This document shows, in pieces, positions 26,490 through 34,988 of a stretch of 64,000 bases of DNA. The notes under the pieces were generated by a model. The model did not search any database, was not told the origin of the DNA, and worked only from the letters and a program-made list of their open reading frames with translations. The first letter of the stretch is position 1. Each line of letters starts with the position of its first letter. The stretch covers positions 62,001 through 126,000 of the forward strand of contig NZ_RAZT01000006.1 of assembly GCF_003626635.1 (NCBI RefSeq), in the 5' to 3' direction. The DNA is from Micromonospora musae (GTDB lineage Bacteria; Actinomycetota; Actinomycetes; Mycobacteriales; Micromonosporaceae). A program made the translations under genes and the position numbers.

Positions 26490-27452
26490 ATGAACAATAT
26501 GAAAAGGGTAGAGCTCGGCGGCCTCAGCGTCTCCGCAGAAGGGCTGGGCTGCATGGGGATGAGTTCCGTCTACGGCGCAGCCGACTGGGACGAATCCATC
26601 GCGACCATCCGGCGGGCTCTGGACCTCGGCGTCACGCTGATCGACACGGCCGCCGCCTACGGCATCGGTCACAACGAGGTACTCGTCGGGCGAGCGATTG
26701 CCGGCCGACGCGACGAGGTGCAACTGGCCACCAAGTTCGGCATGGACTTCACCACCGCCCGCGGCAAGGTCGTCATCAGGAACGAACCCGCCGCGATCAA
26801 AGCCGCCGCCGACGCCTCGCTGCTGAGGCTGGGCACCGACTACATCGATCTGTTCTACCTTCACCGAGTGAACCCGCAGGTACCCTTCGAGGACTCGATC
26901 GGCGCCCTCACCGAACTCGTCGAGGAGGGCAAGGTCCGTCATATCGGCCTCTCCGAAGTCACCGGAGAGCAGTTGCGCGCCGCGCACGCGGTCCACCCGA
27001 TCGCGGCCGTGCAGAGCGAGTATTCGCTCTGGACACGCGATCCGGAGACGGTCGTGGCGGAGGCGGCCCGCGCGCTGGGAGTCGGTCTCGTCGCCTACTC
27101 TCCGCTGGGCCGAGGTTTCCTCACCGGCACAGTCGACCCTGCTCGACTCGCTCCGACTGACGGGCGCCGCCGCCTCGCCCGATTCACCGACGAGGCAGCC
27201 ACAGCCAACCAGGCCATCGCCGACGGGGTCAGGCGGATCGCGGAGGGCAAGGGCGCCACGTCGGGTCAGGTGGCCATCGCCTGGGTCGCCTCGCGAAGCG
27301 GGACGCTGGGCATCCCGGTGGTGCCGATCCCCGGCACCAAGCGGGTGCCGTGGGTGGAACAGAACGCGGCCGCCCTGCAGGTGCAGCTGACAGCGGACGA
27401 CATGGCAGCCCTCGACGAGTTGGCCGGTCAGGTCGTGGGTGCCCGCTACTAG
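26490..27452 (+). CDS. Aldo/keto reductase
   Basis: A 320-residue NADPH-dependent aldo/keto reductase. The catalytic set is visible: Asp and Tyr in LIDTAAAYGIG, Lys in ATKFG, and His in YLHRVNP. The cofactor segment IPGTKRV lies near the C-terminus. The close similarity in layout to the YajO/Tas-like 'general stress' reductases suggests detoxification of aldehydes. An ATG nine bases downstream (MKRVELGG) is a possible alternative start. Likely controlled by the divergent MmyB-type regulator. Confidence 0.85.
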   Translation: MNNMKRVELGGLSVSAEGLGCMGMSSVYGAADWDESIATIRRALDLGVTLIDTAAAYGIGHNEVLVGRAIAGRRDEVQLATKFGMDFTTARGKVVIRNEPAAIKAAADASLLRLGTDYIDLFYLHRVNPQVPFEDSIGALTELVEEGKVRHIGLSEVTGEQLRAAHAVHPIAAVQSEYSLWTRDPETVVAEAARALGVGLVAYSPLGRGFLTGTVDPARLAPTDGRRRLARFTDEAATANQAIADGVRRIAEGKGATSGQVAIAWVASRSGTLGIPVVPIPGTKRVPWVEQNAAALQVQLTADDMAALDELAGQVVGARY

Positions 27453-27571
27453 CGCGCGCACGCACGCCCGAGGCCGTGGCCGACCACGACGGCGGCGCGT
27501 GAACCTGCCGCCCGGCAGTCGCGAAGGTCGCGGGCACGCGAGCCCTGCCGAGCGGGTCTAATATCCGCTCC

Positions 27572-27991
27572 ATGACGATCAGCGCAGTCGATGCGACTGC
27601 TCTCCCGGGCCGTTCCGGCCGGGCCTTGGCGCGCGTGCAGTTCACCCTGGCCGCCGTCTACGTCATTGCCATCGGTGTCGCGCTCGGTCGGGCCGCCTCC
27701 TTCTCCGGTCACCTCTACCTGCCTCATCAGGGCGACGAGTTCACCGGTAGCGCTGACCTCTGGCCCGGCCTCTGGGCGCCGACGGCGCTAGTGATGATCG
27801 TCGTGATCGGCGTAGCGCCGTGGGCCGCCGCAGCGGCGTCACTCGTTGCCGGCACCCGGCTCCTGACGGCCGGGATGCGGGCCTCCGCGCACGGCCGAAG
27901 TCTCATCGTCGGCACGGTTCTCGCCGCCCTCGTTGCCGTTTCCTCGTTGACGCCGCAGGTCAAGGCGTTGCTCGGCTGGCTCCTCGACTAG
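27572..27991 (+). CDS. Small integral membrane protein
   Basis: A 139-residue protein with three hydrophobic segments (FTLAAVYVIAIGVALGRA, LVMIVVIGVAPWAAAAASLV and LIVGTVLAALVAVSSL). No recognised domain. The last bases overlap the 3-prime end of the convergent acetyltransferase gene by four bases at a CTAG, so the two stop codons share sequence. Confidence 0.6.
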   Translation: MTISAVDATALPGRSGRALARVQFTLAAVYVIAIGVALGRAASFSGHLYLPHQGDEFTGSADLWPGLWAPTALVMIVVIGVAPWAAAAASLVAGTRLLTAGMRASAHGRSLIVGTVLAALVAVSSLTPQVKALLGWLLD

Positions 27992-28440
27992 TCCGGCGGT
28001 CGCTGTAGAAGCTGTCGGGACGACTCGAAGCCCAACCGTTCGTACACCGGCACTGCCTTGCGACCGGAACGGACCGTCACGCGAAGGGACCCGAGGCGAG
28101 TCGCGTGCGCCGATGCAGCGTCCACGAGCGCGGAGCCGATTCCCCGGCCTCGTTGATCCGGCATGACGAAGACGCTCTGAATGTCGGCGGAGAGCCGACT
28201 CGTCGCGCCGGGTCTCGGGACGCGCGGGACGAGCGCGACCCAGGCCATGCCGACGGCCTCCGGCCGGTGGAGTCGAGCGACGAACGCCAGGTGCGAATCC
28301 TGGTGGGTGGCCCACCACTGCGCCAGCTCCGCTGCGAATGCGGCGACGGACAGCTGTGGTGGCTCCTCGGAGTGGGTGTCCAACCACAGCAGCCGGGCCA
28401 AGTCTGCGACGTCGTCCGCATTCGCCTGGCTTATTTCCAC
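27988..28440 (-). CDS. GNAT-family N-acetyltransferase
   Basis: A 150-residue GNAT acetyltransferase. IQSVFVMPDQRGRGIGSALV contains motif A with the Q/RxxGxG/A acetyl-CoA pyrophosphate loop (QRGRGIG), and AVPVYERLGFES is motif B. The acceptor is unknown. It starts at GTG and ends inside the last codons of the convergent membrane-protein gene. Confidence 0.85.
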   Translation of the reverse strand: MEISQANADDVADLARLLWLDTHSEEPPQLSVAAFAAELAQWWATHQDSHLAFVARLHRPEAVGMAWVALVPRVPRPGATSRLSADIQSVFVMPDQRGRGIGSALVDAASAHATRLGSLRVTVRSGRKAVPVYERLGFESSRQLLQRPPD

Positions 28441-28543
28441 GAGGCGAGTCTGGCACGGTCACGGGATGGCGCATCAACCGGCGACACCTGCGCCCCCACG
28501 ACGAGCAGGGCCCTCCTTCGCCGACGGTCACCCCTGTGAAGCG

Positions 28544-28909
28544 TCACCCGGATTCCCCTGTCTCGGCGGCGTCGACCCGCGCGATGAGCTGCTTCAGGCG
28601 CCCGATCTCTTCGGCGAGCGCGGTGTTGCCGGCTGCGGTGAGCGTGATCCAGGTACGGCCGCGCCGCCCGGCGTACCCCTTCTCGACCTCGACCAGGCCG
28701 GCGGTCTCCAGCACGGTCAGGTGCTGGGAGAGGTTGCCGGCGGTCAGCTCCAGCTGGCCGCGCAGGTAGCCGAACTCGACCCGGCGGGCCTCGTGGGCGA
28801 TGGTGAGGATGCCCAGCCGGACCCGCTGGTGCACCATGTCGTCGAGGCCGGTGGCGGGATGGGGGGACTCGGCGTCGTCCGGCTCGGAGGTGTTGGCGGG
28901 GCCGTTCAC
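28544..28909 (-). CDS. Winged-helix regulator (transcriptional regulator of membrane-protein operon)
   Basis: A 121-residue winged-helix protein: RVRLGILTIAHEARRVEFGY, LRGQLELTAGNLSQHLTVLE (recognition helix) and EVEKGYAGRRGRTWITLTAAG (wing), ending in a coiled helix. It is the same class as the regulator at 24046-24333. Its GTG start overlaps the stop of the upstream membrane-protein gene (GTGA), showing translational coupling. It probably represses its own operon, as related membrane-protein/regulator pairs do. Confidence 0.8.
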   Translation of the reverse strand: MNGPANTSEPDDAESPHPATGLDDMVHQRVRLGILTIAHEARRVEFGYLRGQLELTAGNLSQHLTVLETAGLVEVEKGYAGRRGRTWITLTAAGNTALAEEIGRLKQLIARVDAAETGESG

Positions 28910-29604
28910 CGGGGGCGTCGCAGTCGTTGCGCCAGCGCGAACCCTACGCTGCCGAGCAGCAGCAGGCCGCCGTTGATGGCCAGCTGCGGGGCGAACGCCC
29001 AGTTCGGGCCCCAGCCGACCCCCCAGCCGAAGTTGATCGGCGCCAGCACGACCGCCAGGTAACCGAGGGTGAATACCAGTAGCTCGACGCGCCGCTCCAG
29101 CCAGGCCAGCATGAGCAGGGCCAAGCCGATCACGCCGGTGGGGTCGAGTAGCCGGAACAGGAGCTGGACGGAGGCGGGTGGGGCGTCGGGGTAGTACGGG
29201 TGGTCGAGGATGCTCCACACCGCGGTGGCGGCGGCGGAGAGCACGACGAGCCCGACACCGGTGAGCACGTACGGCAGCACGCGGGTGCCCAGTCCGCGGG
29301 CCCGGGCGATCCGCAGGTAGCCGCCGGCGATCACCACGTACGCGAGCAGCAGCGCCGCCCACCAGTAGAACTGCGCGGCCTGGAACCAGGCCTTGCACAC
29401 CTCGCCGGTCGCCGTCGTCTGGCAATCGCTGAGGACCGGTTGGGCGAACCGGTACACCGGGATCGCCCCGAACGTCACCAGGGCCAACACCAGCAGCGGC
29501 AACCACGTCGCCTGTTGGGCGAGACGAACTCGGCGCGCGAGGGCGCGCGCATCAGCGAGGAGCCGGCGGGGGTCGCCGCCCGCAGGTACCGAATCAGCAG
29601 TCAT
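28906..29604 (-). CDS. Integral membrane protein coupled to the winged-helix regulator
   Basis: A 232-residue protein with six hydrophobic segments, among them LPLLVLALVTFGAIPVYRFA, YWWAALLLAYVVIAGGYLRI and AINGGLLLLGSVGFAL. A short soluble loop carries two cysteines (LSDCQTTATGEVCKAW). No known domain. The ATG at 29602-29604 starts the typical cytosolic N-terminus; the promoter is presumably in the AT-richer stretch near 29610-29640. The gene is first in a two-gene operon. Confidence 0.75.
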   Translation of the reverse strand: MTADSVPAGGDPRRLLADARALARRVRLAQQATWLPLLVLALVTFGAIPVYRFAQPVLSDCQTTATGEVCKAWFQAAQFYWWAALLLAYVVIAGGYLRIARARGLGTRVLPYVLTGVGLVVLSAAATAVWSILDHPYYPDAPPASVQLLFRLLDPTGVIGLALLMLAWLERRVELLVFTLGYLAVVLAPINFGWGVGWGPNWAFAPQLAINGGLLLLGSVGFALAQRLRRPR

Positions 29605-29942
29605 GCCAATAGGTTTCCATAGCAAACCTGTTGGCGCTAGTAGTTTCTTGCTCTTCCGGTGGCAAGTGCTGAGGCGACCGCGTCCCGCATCGGGTGATAA
29701 CGGGCTGAACCTGCGCAAGCGTCAGGCGGTCGAGATGAAGATCGCGGCGCTGGAGCGTCGGCTGACAAGGCTCCGGGCGTCCCGGCGAGGCACCTCGCCA
29801 CTTTGCGCATCCTTCGGATCTCGCCCGGCGCACCCGAACCTTCGACGCACCAGAACGCTGACCGCCGTCACCTCCGGGGGCGATCGAGCGTGCGCGCCAG
29901 GTGACGTGAGCGCTCACCACCGAGGTGAGGTCGGGTGCCAGT
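29605..29942. other. Intergenic stretch without a recognised gene
   Basis: The 338 bases between the membrane-protein operon and the STAS gene hold open frames on both strands, but none has protein-like composition, a ribosome site or a recognisable motif. A locally AT-rich segment at about 29608-29650 probably carries the promoter of the membrane-protein operon. Confidence 0.5.
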
Positions 29943-30287
29943 TCAGGGACGCGGCGGGTAGCTGAAGAGTCGGCCGACCGCGGTGATCGCGAGGACCCGA
30001 GCCGGCGTGCTGGCAGCCGCGGTGATGCTCACCTGCTGACCGCGTGTCAACGCGGCCTTCCTGACGGCTAGCAGCGCGGCGAGCGCGGCGCAGTCGAGAA
30101 ACTGCAACGCCGTGAGATCGAGGATGAGACTGGTCACCCACGCTGGAGCCAGCAGGAAGTTCAGCTCCCGCTCGAGTTGGTGGGCGTTGGCCAGGTCGGC
30201 TTCACCGGTCAAGGTGACGTACCGTGTGCTTGGCGCTACGTCGTAGTAGTCGTGCCGTAATACGCCGGGACCAATGATTATGTCCAT
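29943..30287 (-). CDS. STAS-domain anti-sigma-factor antagonist-like protein with Cys at the phospho-Ser site
   Basis: A 114-residue STAS-domain protein: RYVTLTGEADLANAHQLERE opens the fold, and SLILDLTALQFLDCAALAAL is the core strand and switch helix. In SpoIIAA-type antagonists this loop reads D-S, with the Ser phosphorylated by the partner kinase; here it is Asp65-Cys66. No anti-sigma kinase or sigma factor is adjacent. It either responds to something other than phosphorylation or is constitutively in one state. Confidence 0.8.
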   Translation of the reverse strand: MDIIIGPGVLRHDYYDVAPSTRYVTLTGEADLANAHQLERELNFLLAPAWVTSLILDLTALQFLDCAALAALLAVRKAALTRGQQVSITAAASTPARVLAITAVGRLFSYPPRP

Positions 30288-30620
30288 TGAACGGCTCAGT
30301 CCCCGTCCGGCGAAGGACGAATGGTAGGGCCGGATGAGGTGGCCACCTTCGATCCGGCGCCGAAGAGGACAGAGCTGGCGTGCGGCGATGCCGACCCCGA
30401 CGTGGCGCTTTGGGCGCCAACTCAGACGCTACTCTCGGCCGCCGCCACCCGCCAGCTTCCCCAACTGCCGCGCTCGCGCGGCCGCCGATACGCCACCCCG
30501 TCCCCGAGGCAGCGTTTCGCGATGGTCGGCGTCGTCGCCGCGGACTCGACGGACCACACCCGGCGGCCACCGCCGCCTTCCGAGTGACCGGCACCACGTC
30601 GAGGTCGGCGTCGGCCGGCG
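30288..30620. other. Intergenic stretch without a recognised gene
   Basis: The 333 bases between the STAS and DUF2975 genes hold no convincing coding region. DUF2975 genes are often followed by a small XRE-type regulator; I looked for one here on the same strand and did not find it. Confidence 0.5.
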
Positions 30621-31106
30621 TCAGATCACGTCGTCCAGCTCGGCCCGCAGCTGCGTCGCCTCGACGTCGCGCGCGACGGCCTGGGCGAGCAGCATTCGCA
30701 GCACGAGCACGATGAGCGCGACCCCCAGGATGGCCACGCCGATCCCGCACATGATGACGGTGACGCCCGGGTCGTCCCGCTGGCCGGGGGCGTTGACGGC
30801 CGTGACCGCGAACCAGACGAGCGCAGCCGCCACGATCGCACCGATCAGGACGTCCACGTACCGGAAGGCGGCATGCGAGAAGACGGTTCCGCGTCGCACC
30901 ATCGCCACCAGCCGCCATACGCAGACCAGGGCCACCTGGGCCGACACCATGCCCAGGATCGTGATCACGCGCAGCGGGGTCAGCGGGAGCGACCCATCCT
31001 CCGGGTCGGTGAACAACGCCCACACCATCGACGCCTGCACGAAGACGGTGCCGGCGAGCAACACCACGAGCACGGCGCGCAGCCCACGCACTATCAGCTT
31101 CCCCAT
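30621..31106 (-). CDS. DUF2975 membrane protein
   Basis: A 161-residue membrane protein with four hydrophobic helices (LRAVLVVLLAGTVFVQASMV, ITILGMVSAQVALVCVWRLV, VLIGAIVAAALVWFAVTAV and IMCGIGVAILGVALIVLVLRML) and the conserved loop VRRGTVFSHAAFRYVD, the DUF2975 signature. The C-terminal helix (QLRAELDDVI) is typical. In many genomes this gene is paired with an XRE regulator; the partner is missing here. Confidence 0.8.
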   Translation of the reverse strand: MGKLIVRGLRAVLVVLLAGTVFVQASMVWALFTDPEDGSLPLTPLRVITILGMVSAQVALVCVWRLVAMVRRGTVFSHAAFRYVDVLIGAIVAAALVWFAVTAVNAPGQRDDPGVTVIMCGIGVAILGVALIVLVLRMLLAQAVARDVEATQLRAELDDVI

Positions 31107-31262
31107 GACCTCATCCTCCCATCGAGTGGCGACAGGAACCTATCGAATCTCGATAGGGAAGGCAAGATTTGAGCGAGCGAATGGGCGACGGTTTCGCAGC
31201 GTGGCGCGACCGGCATGGGCCGGCTTGACCCTCACGCGGCGTGAGGCCGGAGGGTGGGGTGC

Positions 31263-31808
31263 ATGAGTGACTACTACAACGCCTTCGAGATCAGTCCCGT
31301 ACCCGATCCCGGCCCGGACGCCGTTGCACCGGAGCCGTTCCGCGGCATCTACGGAATGCCCGCGTTCGTGACGATCCCGGCGAGTGACCTGGCCGAGTCG
31401 GTGGACTTCTGGATCCGCGGGCTGGGATTCTTCGAGCTGTTCAGCATCCCCGGCACACTCGTGCATCTGCGTCGCTGGGCGTTCCAGGACGTCCTCCTGG
31501 TCTCGGCGCCGAGCGTTCCGGAGCAGGCACCATCGATGAGCGTCAGCTTCGCCTGCGTACTCAACCAGATCGACCCACTCGTCGAGGCGTGCCGGGCGCT
31601 GAACCCGAGCTCCGTCGACGGTCCCCGGGACACTTTCTGGAACACCCGGGACGTGGAGGTGGTCACGCCCGAGAACGCGCGGGTCGTCTTCACCGCGGCG
31701 AAGCCCTTCGATCCGTCCAGTCAGGAGGCGCGCAACCTTGAAGCCATCGGCATCACCGCACCGAGCGCCGGTCGCGGCGACAATGAAGGGCATGCCTCAT
31801 CTCGCTGA
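31263..31808 (+). CDS. VOC (glyoxalase/bleomycin-resistance fold) protein
   Basis: A 181-residue protein with a single visible vicinal-oxygen-chelate module: MPAFVTIPASDLAESVDFWI, LGFFELFSIPGTLVHLRRW and the closing VEVVTPENARVVFTA. Substrate and metal ligands are not clear from the sequence. Its 3-prime end overlaps the start of the following MerR/TipAS gene by 26 bases, so the two are translationally linked and may share a response. Confidence 0.75.
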   Translation: MSDYYNAFEISPVPDPGPDAVAPEPFRGIYGMPAFVTIPASDLAESVDFWIRGLGFFELFSIPGTLVHLRRWAFQDVLLVSAPSVPEQAPSMSVSFACVLNQIDPLVEACRALNPSSVDGPRDTFWNTRDVEVVTPENARVVFTAAKPFDPSSQEARNLEAIGITAPSAGRGDNEGHASSR

Positions 31809-32595
31809 CACCGACGGCCTCACCGTCGGTCAGGTCTCGACGCGTCTGGGCGTGACAGTCCGCGCGTTGCACCACTGGGACGAGACCGGTCTGGCGCGAC
31901 CGTCGCTGCGCACGCCCGCCGGATACCGGCTCTACACCGCCGGCGATCTGGAACGCCTGCACCGCATCGTCGTCTACCGTGAGATCGGCCTCGGCCTGGA
32001 CCGGATCCGGGCCGTCCTGGACGACCCGACTGCGGACGCCACCAGCGCACTACGCGCGCAGCGCCGCCAGGTCGCCGAACGGATCGACCACCTCCAGCAG
32101 CTCAGCGTCGGACTGGACCGGATGATCGACGCCCACGAGCGCGGCCTGCTGCTGACAGTCGAGCAGCAGGCCGCGATCTTCGGCCCGGAATGGAACCCGG
32201 ACTGGCCCGCCCAAGCCCGTCAGCGCTACGGAGACACGCTGCAATGGCAGCAGTACGCCGAACGCTCGGCCTCCCGCACACCAGAGGAGTGGCAAGCTGT
32301 CGCCGACGCCAATGCCGGCCTCAACCGCGCGCTCGCGGACGCGATGGACGCCGGCGTCACACCGGGCAGCCCGGAGGCGAACCAGCTCGTCGAGCGGCAC
32401 CGCGAAGTCTTCTCCTCCTACTTCCCCCTCACCCGGCAGATGCAGGTCTGTCTCGGCCGCAAGTACGAGGCCGAGCCGGCCTTCGCCGCCTACTACGACG
32501 ACCTCCGCGCCGGTCTCGCCACCTGGTTCCGCCAGATCGTCGACGCCAGCGCACGCGCCCACGGCATCGACCCCGACACCGCCACCTGGCAGTAG
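31783..32595 (+). CDS. MerR-family regulator with TipAS (thiopeptide-recognition) domain
   Basis: A 270-residue TipA-like regulator. Residues about 10-80 are a MerR HTH (LTVGQVSTRLGVTVRALHHW, then YTAGDLERLHRIVVYREIGL), followed by a dimerisation helix to about 135. Residues about 140-260 match the all-helical TipAS domain (FGPEWNPDWPAQARQRYGDT, MDAGVTPGSPEANQLVERHR, KYEAEPAFAAYYDDLRAGLA). TipAL binds thiopeptides, in part covalently through a cysteine; here the loop SSYFPLTRQM has no Cys, and the nearest is in MQVCLGRKY. The gene is about 4 kb from the thiopeptide cluster and could sense its product. TipAS regulators are common in actinomycetes, so the linkage is inference. Confidence 0.8.
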   Translation: MKGMPHLADTDGLTVGQVSTRLGVTVRALHHWDETGLARPSLRTPAGYRLYTAGDLERLHRIVVYREIGLGLDRIRAVLDDPTADATSALRAQRRQVAERIDHLQQLSVGLDRMIDAHERGLLLTVEQQAAIFGPEWNPDWPAQARQRYGDTLQWQQYAERSASRTPEEWQAVADANAGLNRALADAMDAGVTPGSPEANQLVERHREVFSSYFPLTRQMQVCLGRKYEAEPAFAAYYDDLRAGLATWFRQIVDASARAHGIDPDTATWQ

Positions 32596-32626
32596 AGCGC
32601 GCGCTACGCCTCGGCGGACGGCGGGA

Positions 32627-34405
32627 TCAGACGAAGCCGGGTTTGGTGAGTCGCCAGGCCGCGCCGACCAGGCCGGCGTGGGAGAGTGCCAACGGCGTGT
32701 TGCCCAGGTGCGCGCCCGTGCGAGGGTCGATCTGCTCAGCGAACAACCCGAGGTCGTTGGCGCGAGCGACGGTACGTTCGAACAGCGCCTCGGCCCGCTT
32801 CAACTCGCCGGTCATCGCCAGGCACTCGACCAGCCAGAAGGTGCACACCACGAATCCGGCGGGGTCGTCCGGCCAGCGGCGGACCAGCCCGTCGGTTGTC
32901 AGCTCCGACGCGATGGCGTCGATGGTGGCCCGCATCCGGGGGTCGTTCGGCGACACCATCCCCGTCGACGGCAGGACGAGGACCGAGGCGTCCAGCTCGG
33001 GCGAGCCGATGGCACCGGTGTAGGCGCCGACCCGTTCGTTCCAACCGTCCCGCAGCACGGCGGTCCGGATCTCGTCGCGGACGGCGGCCCAGCGTGCGGG
33101 ATCGGCGTGCTCGCCGAGCAGCGGCGCGAGTTTGATCGCGCTGTCCAGCGCACCCCAGCTCAGCGCCTTGGACGCCAGGTAGTGCCGGCCCGGGCCGCGG
33201 TCCTCCCACATGCCGGCGTCCGGCTCCCGCCAGTGGGTGGCCTGCTCGGCGAGACCGACGAGCAGCGCCTGGGTCTCCCGGGAGAGCTCGCCGAGCTGCT
33301 CGCGGATCAGGTGGGTGCCGAGCAGCACGCCGCCGGGCACGTCCTGCTGCCGTTGCCGCCAGGCGTCGTTGCCCACCCGGACCGGGCGGCTGCCGGCGTA
33401 CCCGCGGAGGTGGTCGAGGGAGTACTCGGAGAGGTCCCGTTCGCCCGCCACCCCGTACATGATGGGCACCGGTCGGTCGCCGGCGTTCCCCGCCGAGCGG
33501 GCGGCCCAGTCGAAGAGCCGGCCGGTGTCCTCCTGGCAGGCGGCCACCCAGAGGGCCCGCATGGTCACGACGAAGTCGCGCAGCCAGGCGTACCGGTAGT
33601 CGTAGTTGTCCGTGCCACCGAGCCGTTCCGGCAGTGACGTGGTGACGGCGGCGACCACCGCGCCGCTCGGCCGGTACGTCAAGCCCTGCAGGACCAGGCC
33701 GCTGTGCTGCACCAGGTCGGGATAGCGCCCGTGGTACTGGTGCTGCCCCCGCATCGCCCGCCAGGTCTCGACGGTGTCGGCGAGGGTCGGCACCGGGTCG
33801 AGTTGCTGCGGCGGAGGTCCGTACGCCGGAGCGTAGGCCAGGTCGAAGCCGAGTACCTGACCGGCGGCGACGTCGAACTCGGCGTAGGCCCGGCCCTGCG
33901 CGCAGGCCAGCGGCACCGGGCCGCGGAGCGTCAGGGCGAGCGGCCCGGCACCGACCAGCACCTTGTTGTCGCGGCAGTGCAGGTACGGGACGATGAGCCC
34001 GTACTCCGGCCTGGGCACGAACTCGCAGCGCATCCGCGTCGTGCCGGTGAGCCCTTCGACCACCCGGACCAGCACTGCCGGTGAGTTGCGACCCAGGTCG
34101 TGTCCGCGTGCTCCGGGTTCGGCTGCCAGCGCCTCGGTCACGGCGACGCTGCCACCGCCGGTGTGGTGCACGGTCCGCAGTACCAGCGAGCCGTCGATGT
34201 ACGCCCGCTCGGTCCGTGTGCTCGGCTCGGCCGTCACCGGGCCGAGCGTCCAGTGCCCGGCTTCCGGGTCGAGGAGCCGACCGAAGACCGACGGCGAGCC
34301 GAACTGGCCGGGGCACCACCAGTCGACCGAGCCGCCGCGGGTAACCAGCGCGGCCGAGGCGCAGTCGGAGAGCAGGCCGTAGTCGGCGATCGCTGACTCG
34401 GGCAC
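32627..34405 (-). CDS. Glycoside hydrolase family 15 protein (trehalase/glucoamylase-like)
   Basis: A 592-residue cytosolic GH15 enzyme. The N-terminal beta-domain opens AIADYGLLSDCASAALVTRG, characteristic of the actinobacterial trehalase/glucoamylase-like class. The (alpha/alpha)6 barrel carries NYDYRYAWLRDF, the general acid in MWEDRG (Glu401) and the general base in AEQIDPRTG (Glu557). It hydrolyses alpha-glucosidic bonds, with trehalose a likely substrate. There is no signal peptide. The GTG start at 34403-34405 begins at the conserved N-terminus. Confidence 0.85.
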   Translation of the reverse strand: MPESAIADYGLLSDCASAALVTRGGSVDWWCPGQFGSPSVFGRLLDPEAGHWTLGPVTAEPSTRTERAYIDGSLVLRTVHHTGGGSVAVTEALAAEPGARGHDLGRNSPAVLVRVVEGLTGTTRMRCEFVPRPEYGLIVPYLHCRDNKVLVGAGPLALTLRGPVPLACAQGRAYAEFDVAAGQVLGFDLAYAPAYGPPPQQLDPVPTLADTVETWRAMRGQHQYHGRYPDLVQHSGLVLQGLTYRPSGAVVAAVTTSLPERLGGTDNYDYRYAWLRDFVVTMRALWVAACQEDTGRLFDWAARSAGNAGDRPVPIMYGVAGERDLSEYSLDHLRGYAGSRPVRVGNDAWRQRQQDVPGGVLLGTHLIREQLGELSRETQALLVGLAEQATHWREPDAGMWEDRGPGRHYLASKALSWGALDSAIKLAPLLGEHADPARWAAVRDEIRTAVLRDGWNERVGAYTGAIGSPELDASVLVLPSTGMVSPNDPRMRATIDAIASELTTDGLVRRWPDDPAGFVVCTFWLVECLAMTGELKRAEALFERTVARANDLGLFAEQIDPRTGAHLGNTPLALSHAGLVGAAWRLTKPGFV

Positions 34406-34511
34406 CGGGGGCGGTTACCCGATTCTCGGCGGTCATACCTCGCACGATGGCTGACAAGCACTCGCCTCCTCGTGCGGTGTCACCCGTCGATCCGCCGGGT
34501 AATGTGTCGGC

Positions 34512-34655
34512 GTGGATACCTCGCCCGCGAGCGACGAGCCCGAGTCAAAGGCCCTGCCGGAGGCGACCGTCGCGGGCGACTGGACGATTCTCGGTGTCAT
34601 CACGGTGGCGATTGCGGGCCTGCTCTTCTGGCGCAGGCGCAAGCGACGCGGCTAG
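34512..34655 (+). CDS. Small single-pass membrane protein (47 aa)
   Basis: A 47-codon frame from GTG 34512 to TAG 34655. The product has an acidic N-terminus, one hydrophobic helix (WTILGVITVAIAGLLFW) and a basic tail RRRKRRG, a positive-inside single-pass topology. No strong ribosome site is visible, so it is supported only by the protein-like membrane signature. Family unknown. Confidence 0.4.
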   Translation: MDTSPASDEPESKALPEATVAGDWTILGVITVAIAGLLFWRRRKRRG

Positions 34656-34757
34656 GCCCTGTCTTCAACGTGCACAAACGTTGGAGTAGCGCGGCGATGG
34701 TGACGGTCGCCTAGAAATCGGCATTGCTCGGGGTCACTCCCGTTGCCCGGTTGCGAT

Positions 34758-34862
34758 GTGCTGACGCCCCGCCTGACCGGCAACGGCGGCTTCTACGTCT
34801 CCGCCCCGGCGGGTCAACCCGGCGGCACCGGCACGACCGATCTCCTGCTCGCGTATGCCTGA
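34758..34862 (+). pseudogene. Possible C-terminal remnant of a lost gene
   Basis: In the 333-base gap between the small membrane protein and the deazaflavin reductase, one frame reads LTPRLTGNGGFYVSAPAGQP and ends DLLLAYA at a TGA (34860-34862). It looks like the tail of a beta-rich secreted protein, but no start or upstream body exists. The rest of the gap shows nothing recognisable. Confidence 0.25.
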
Positions 34863-34988
34863 GAGCGGCCGGTCAGGCGTGTCAAGCCACGTCCCGGGCG
34901 ACGAAGGCCCGTTCGGCGTGGCGGGACTGCCCGAAGCTGCGATTGGCGACCCGTTCACACCGTGGCCTGATACGGGTGGGAGGTCATC

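Noticed and set aside
30202..31023. Minus-strand frame across the STAS-DUF2975 gap as a possible XRE partner of DUF2975
   Set aside because: Its translation is Arg/Gly/Ala-rich with no helix-turn-helix and overlaps the DUF2975 gene in another frame.
34656..34757. GGCCCTGTCTTCAAC next to the small membrane peptide, similar to some insertion-sequence ends
   Set aside because: No matching inverted end or target duplication could be found nearby, so it is not reported as a mobile element.
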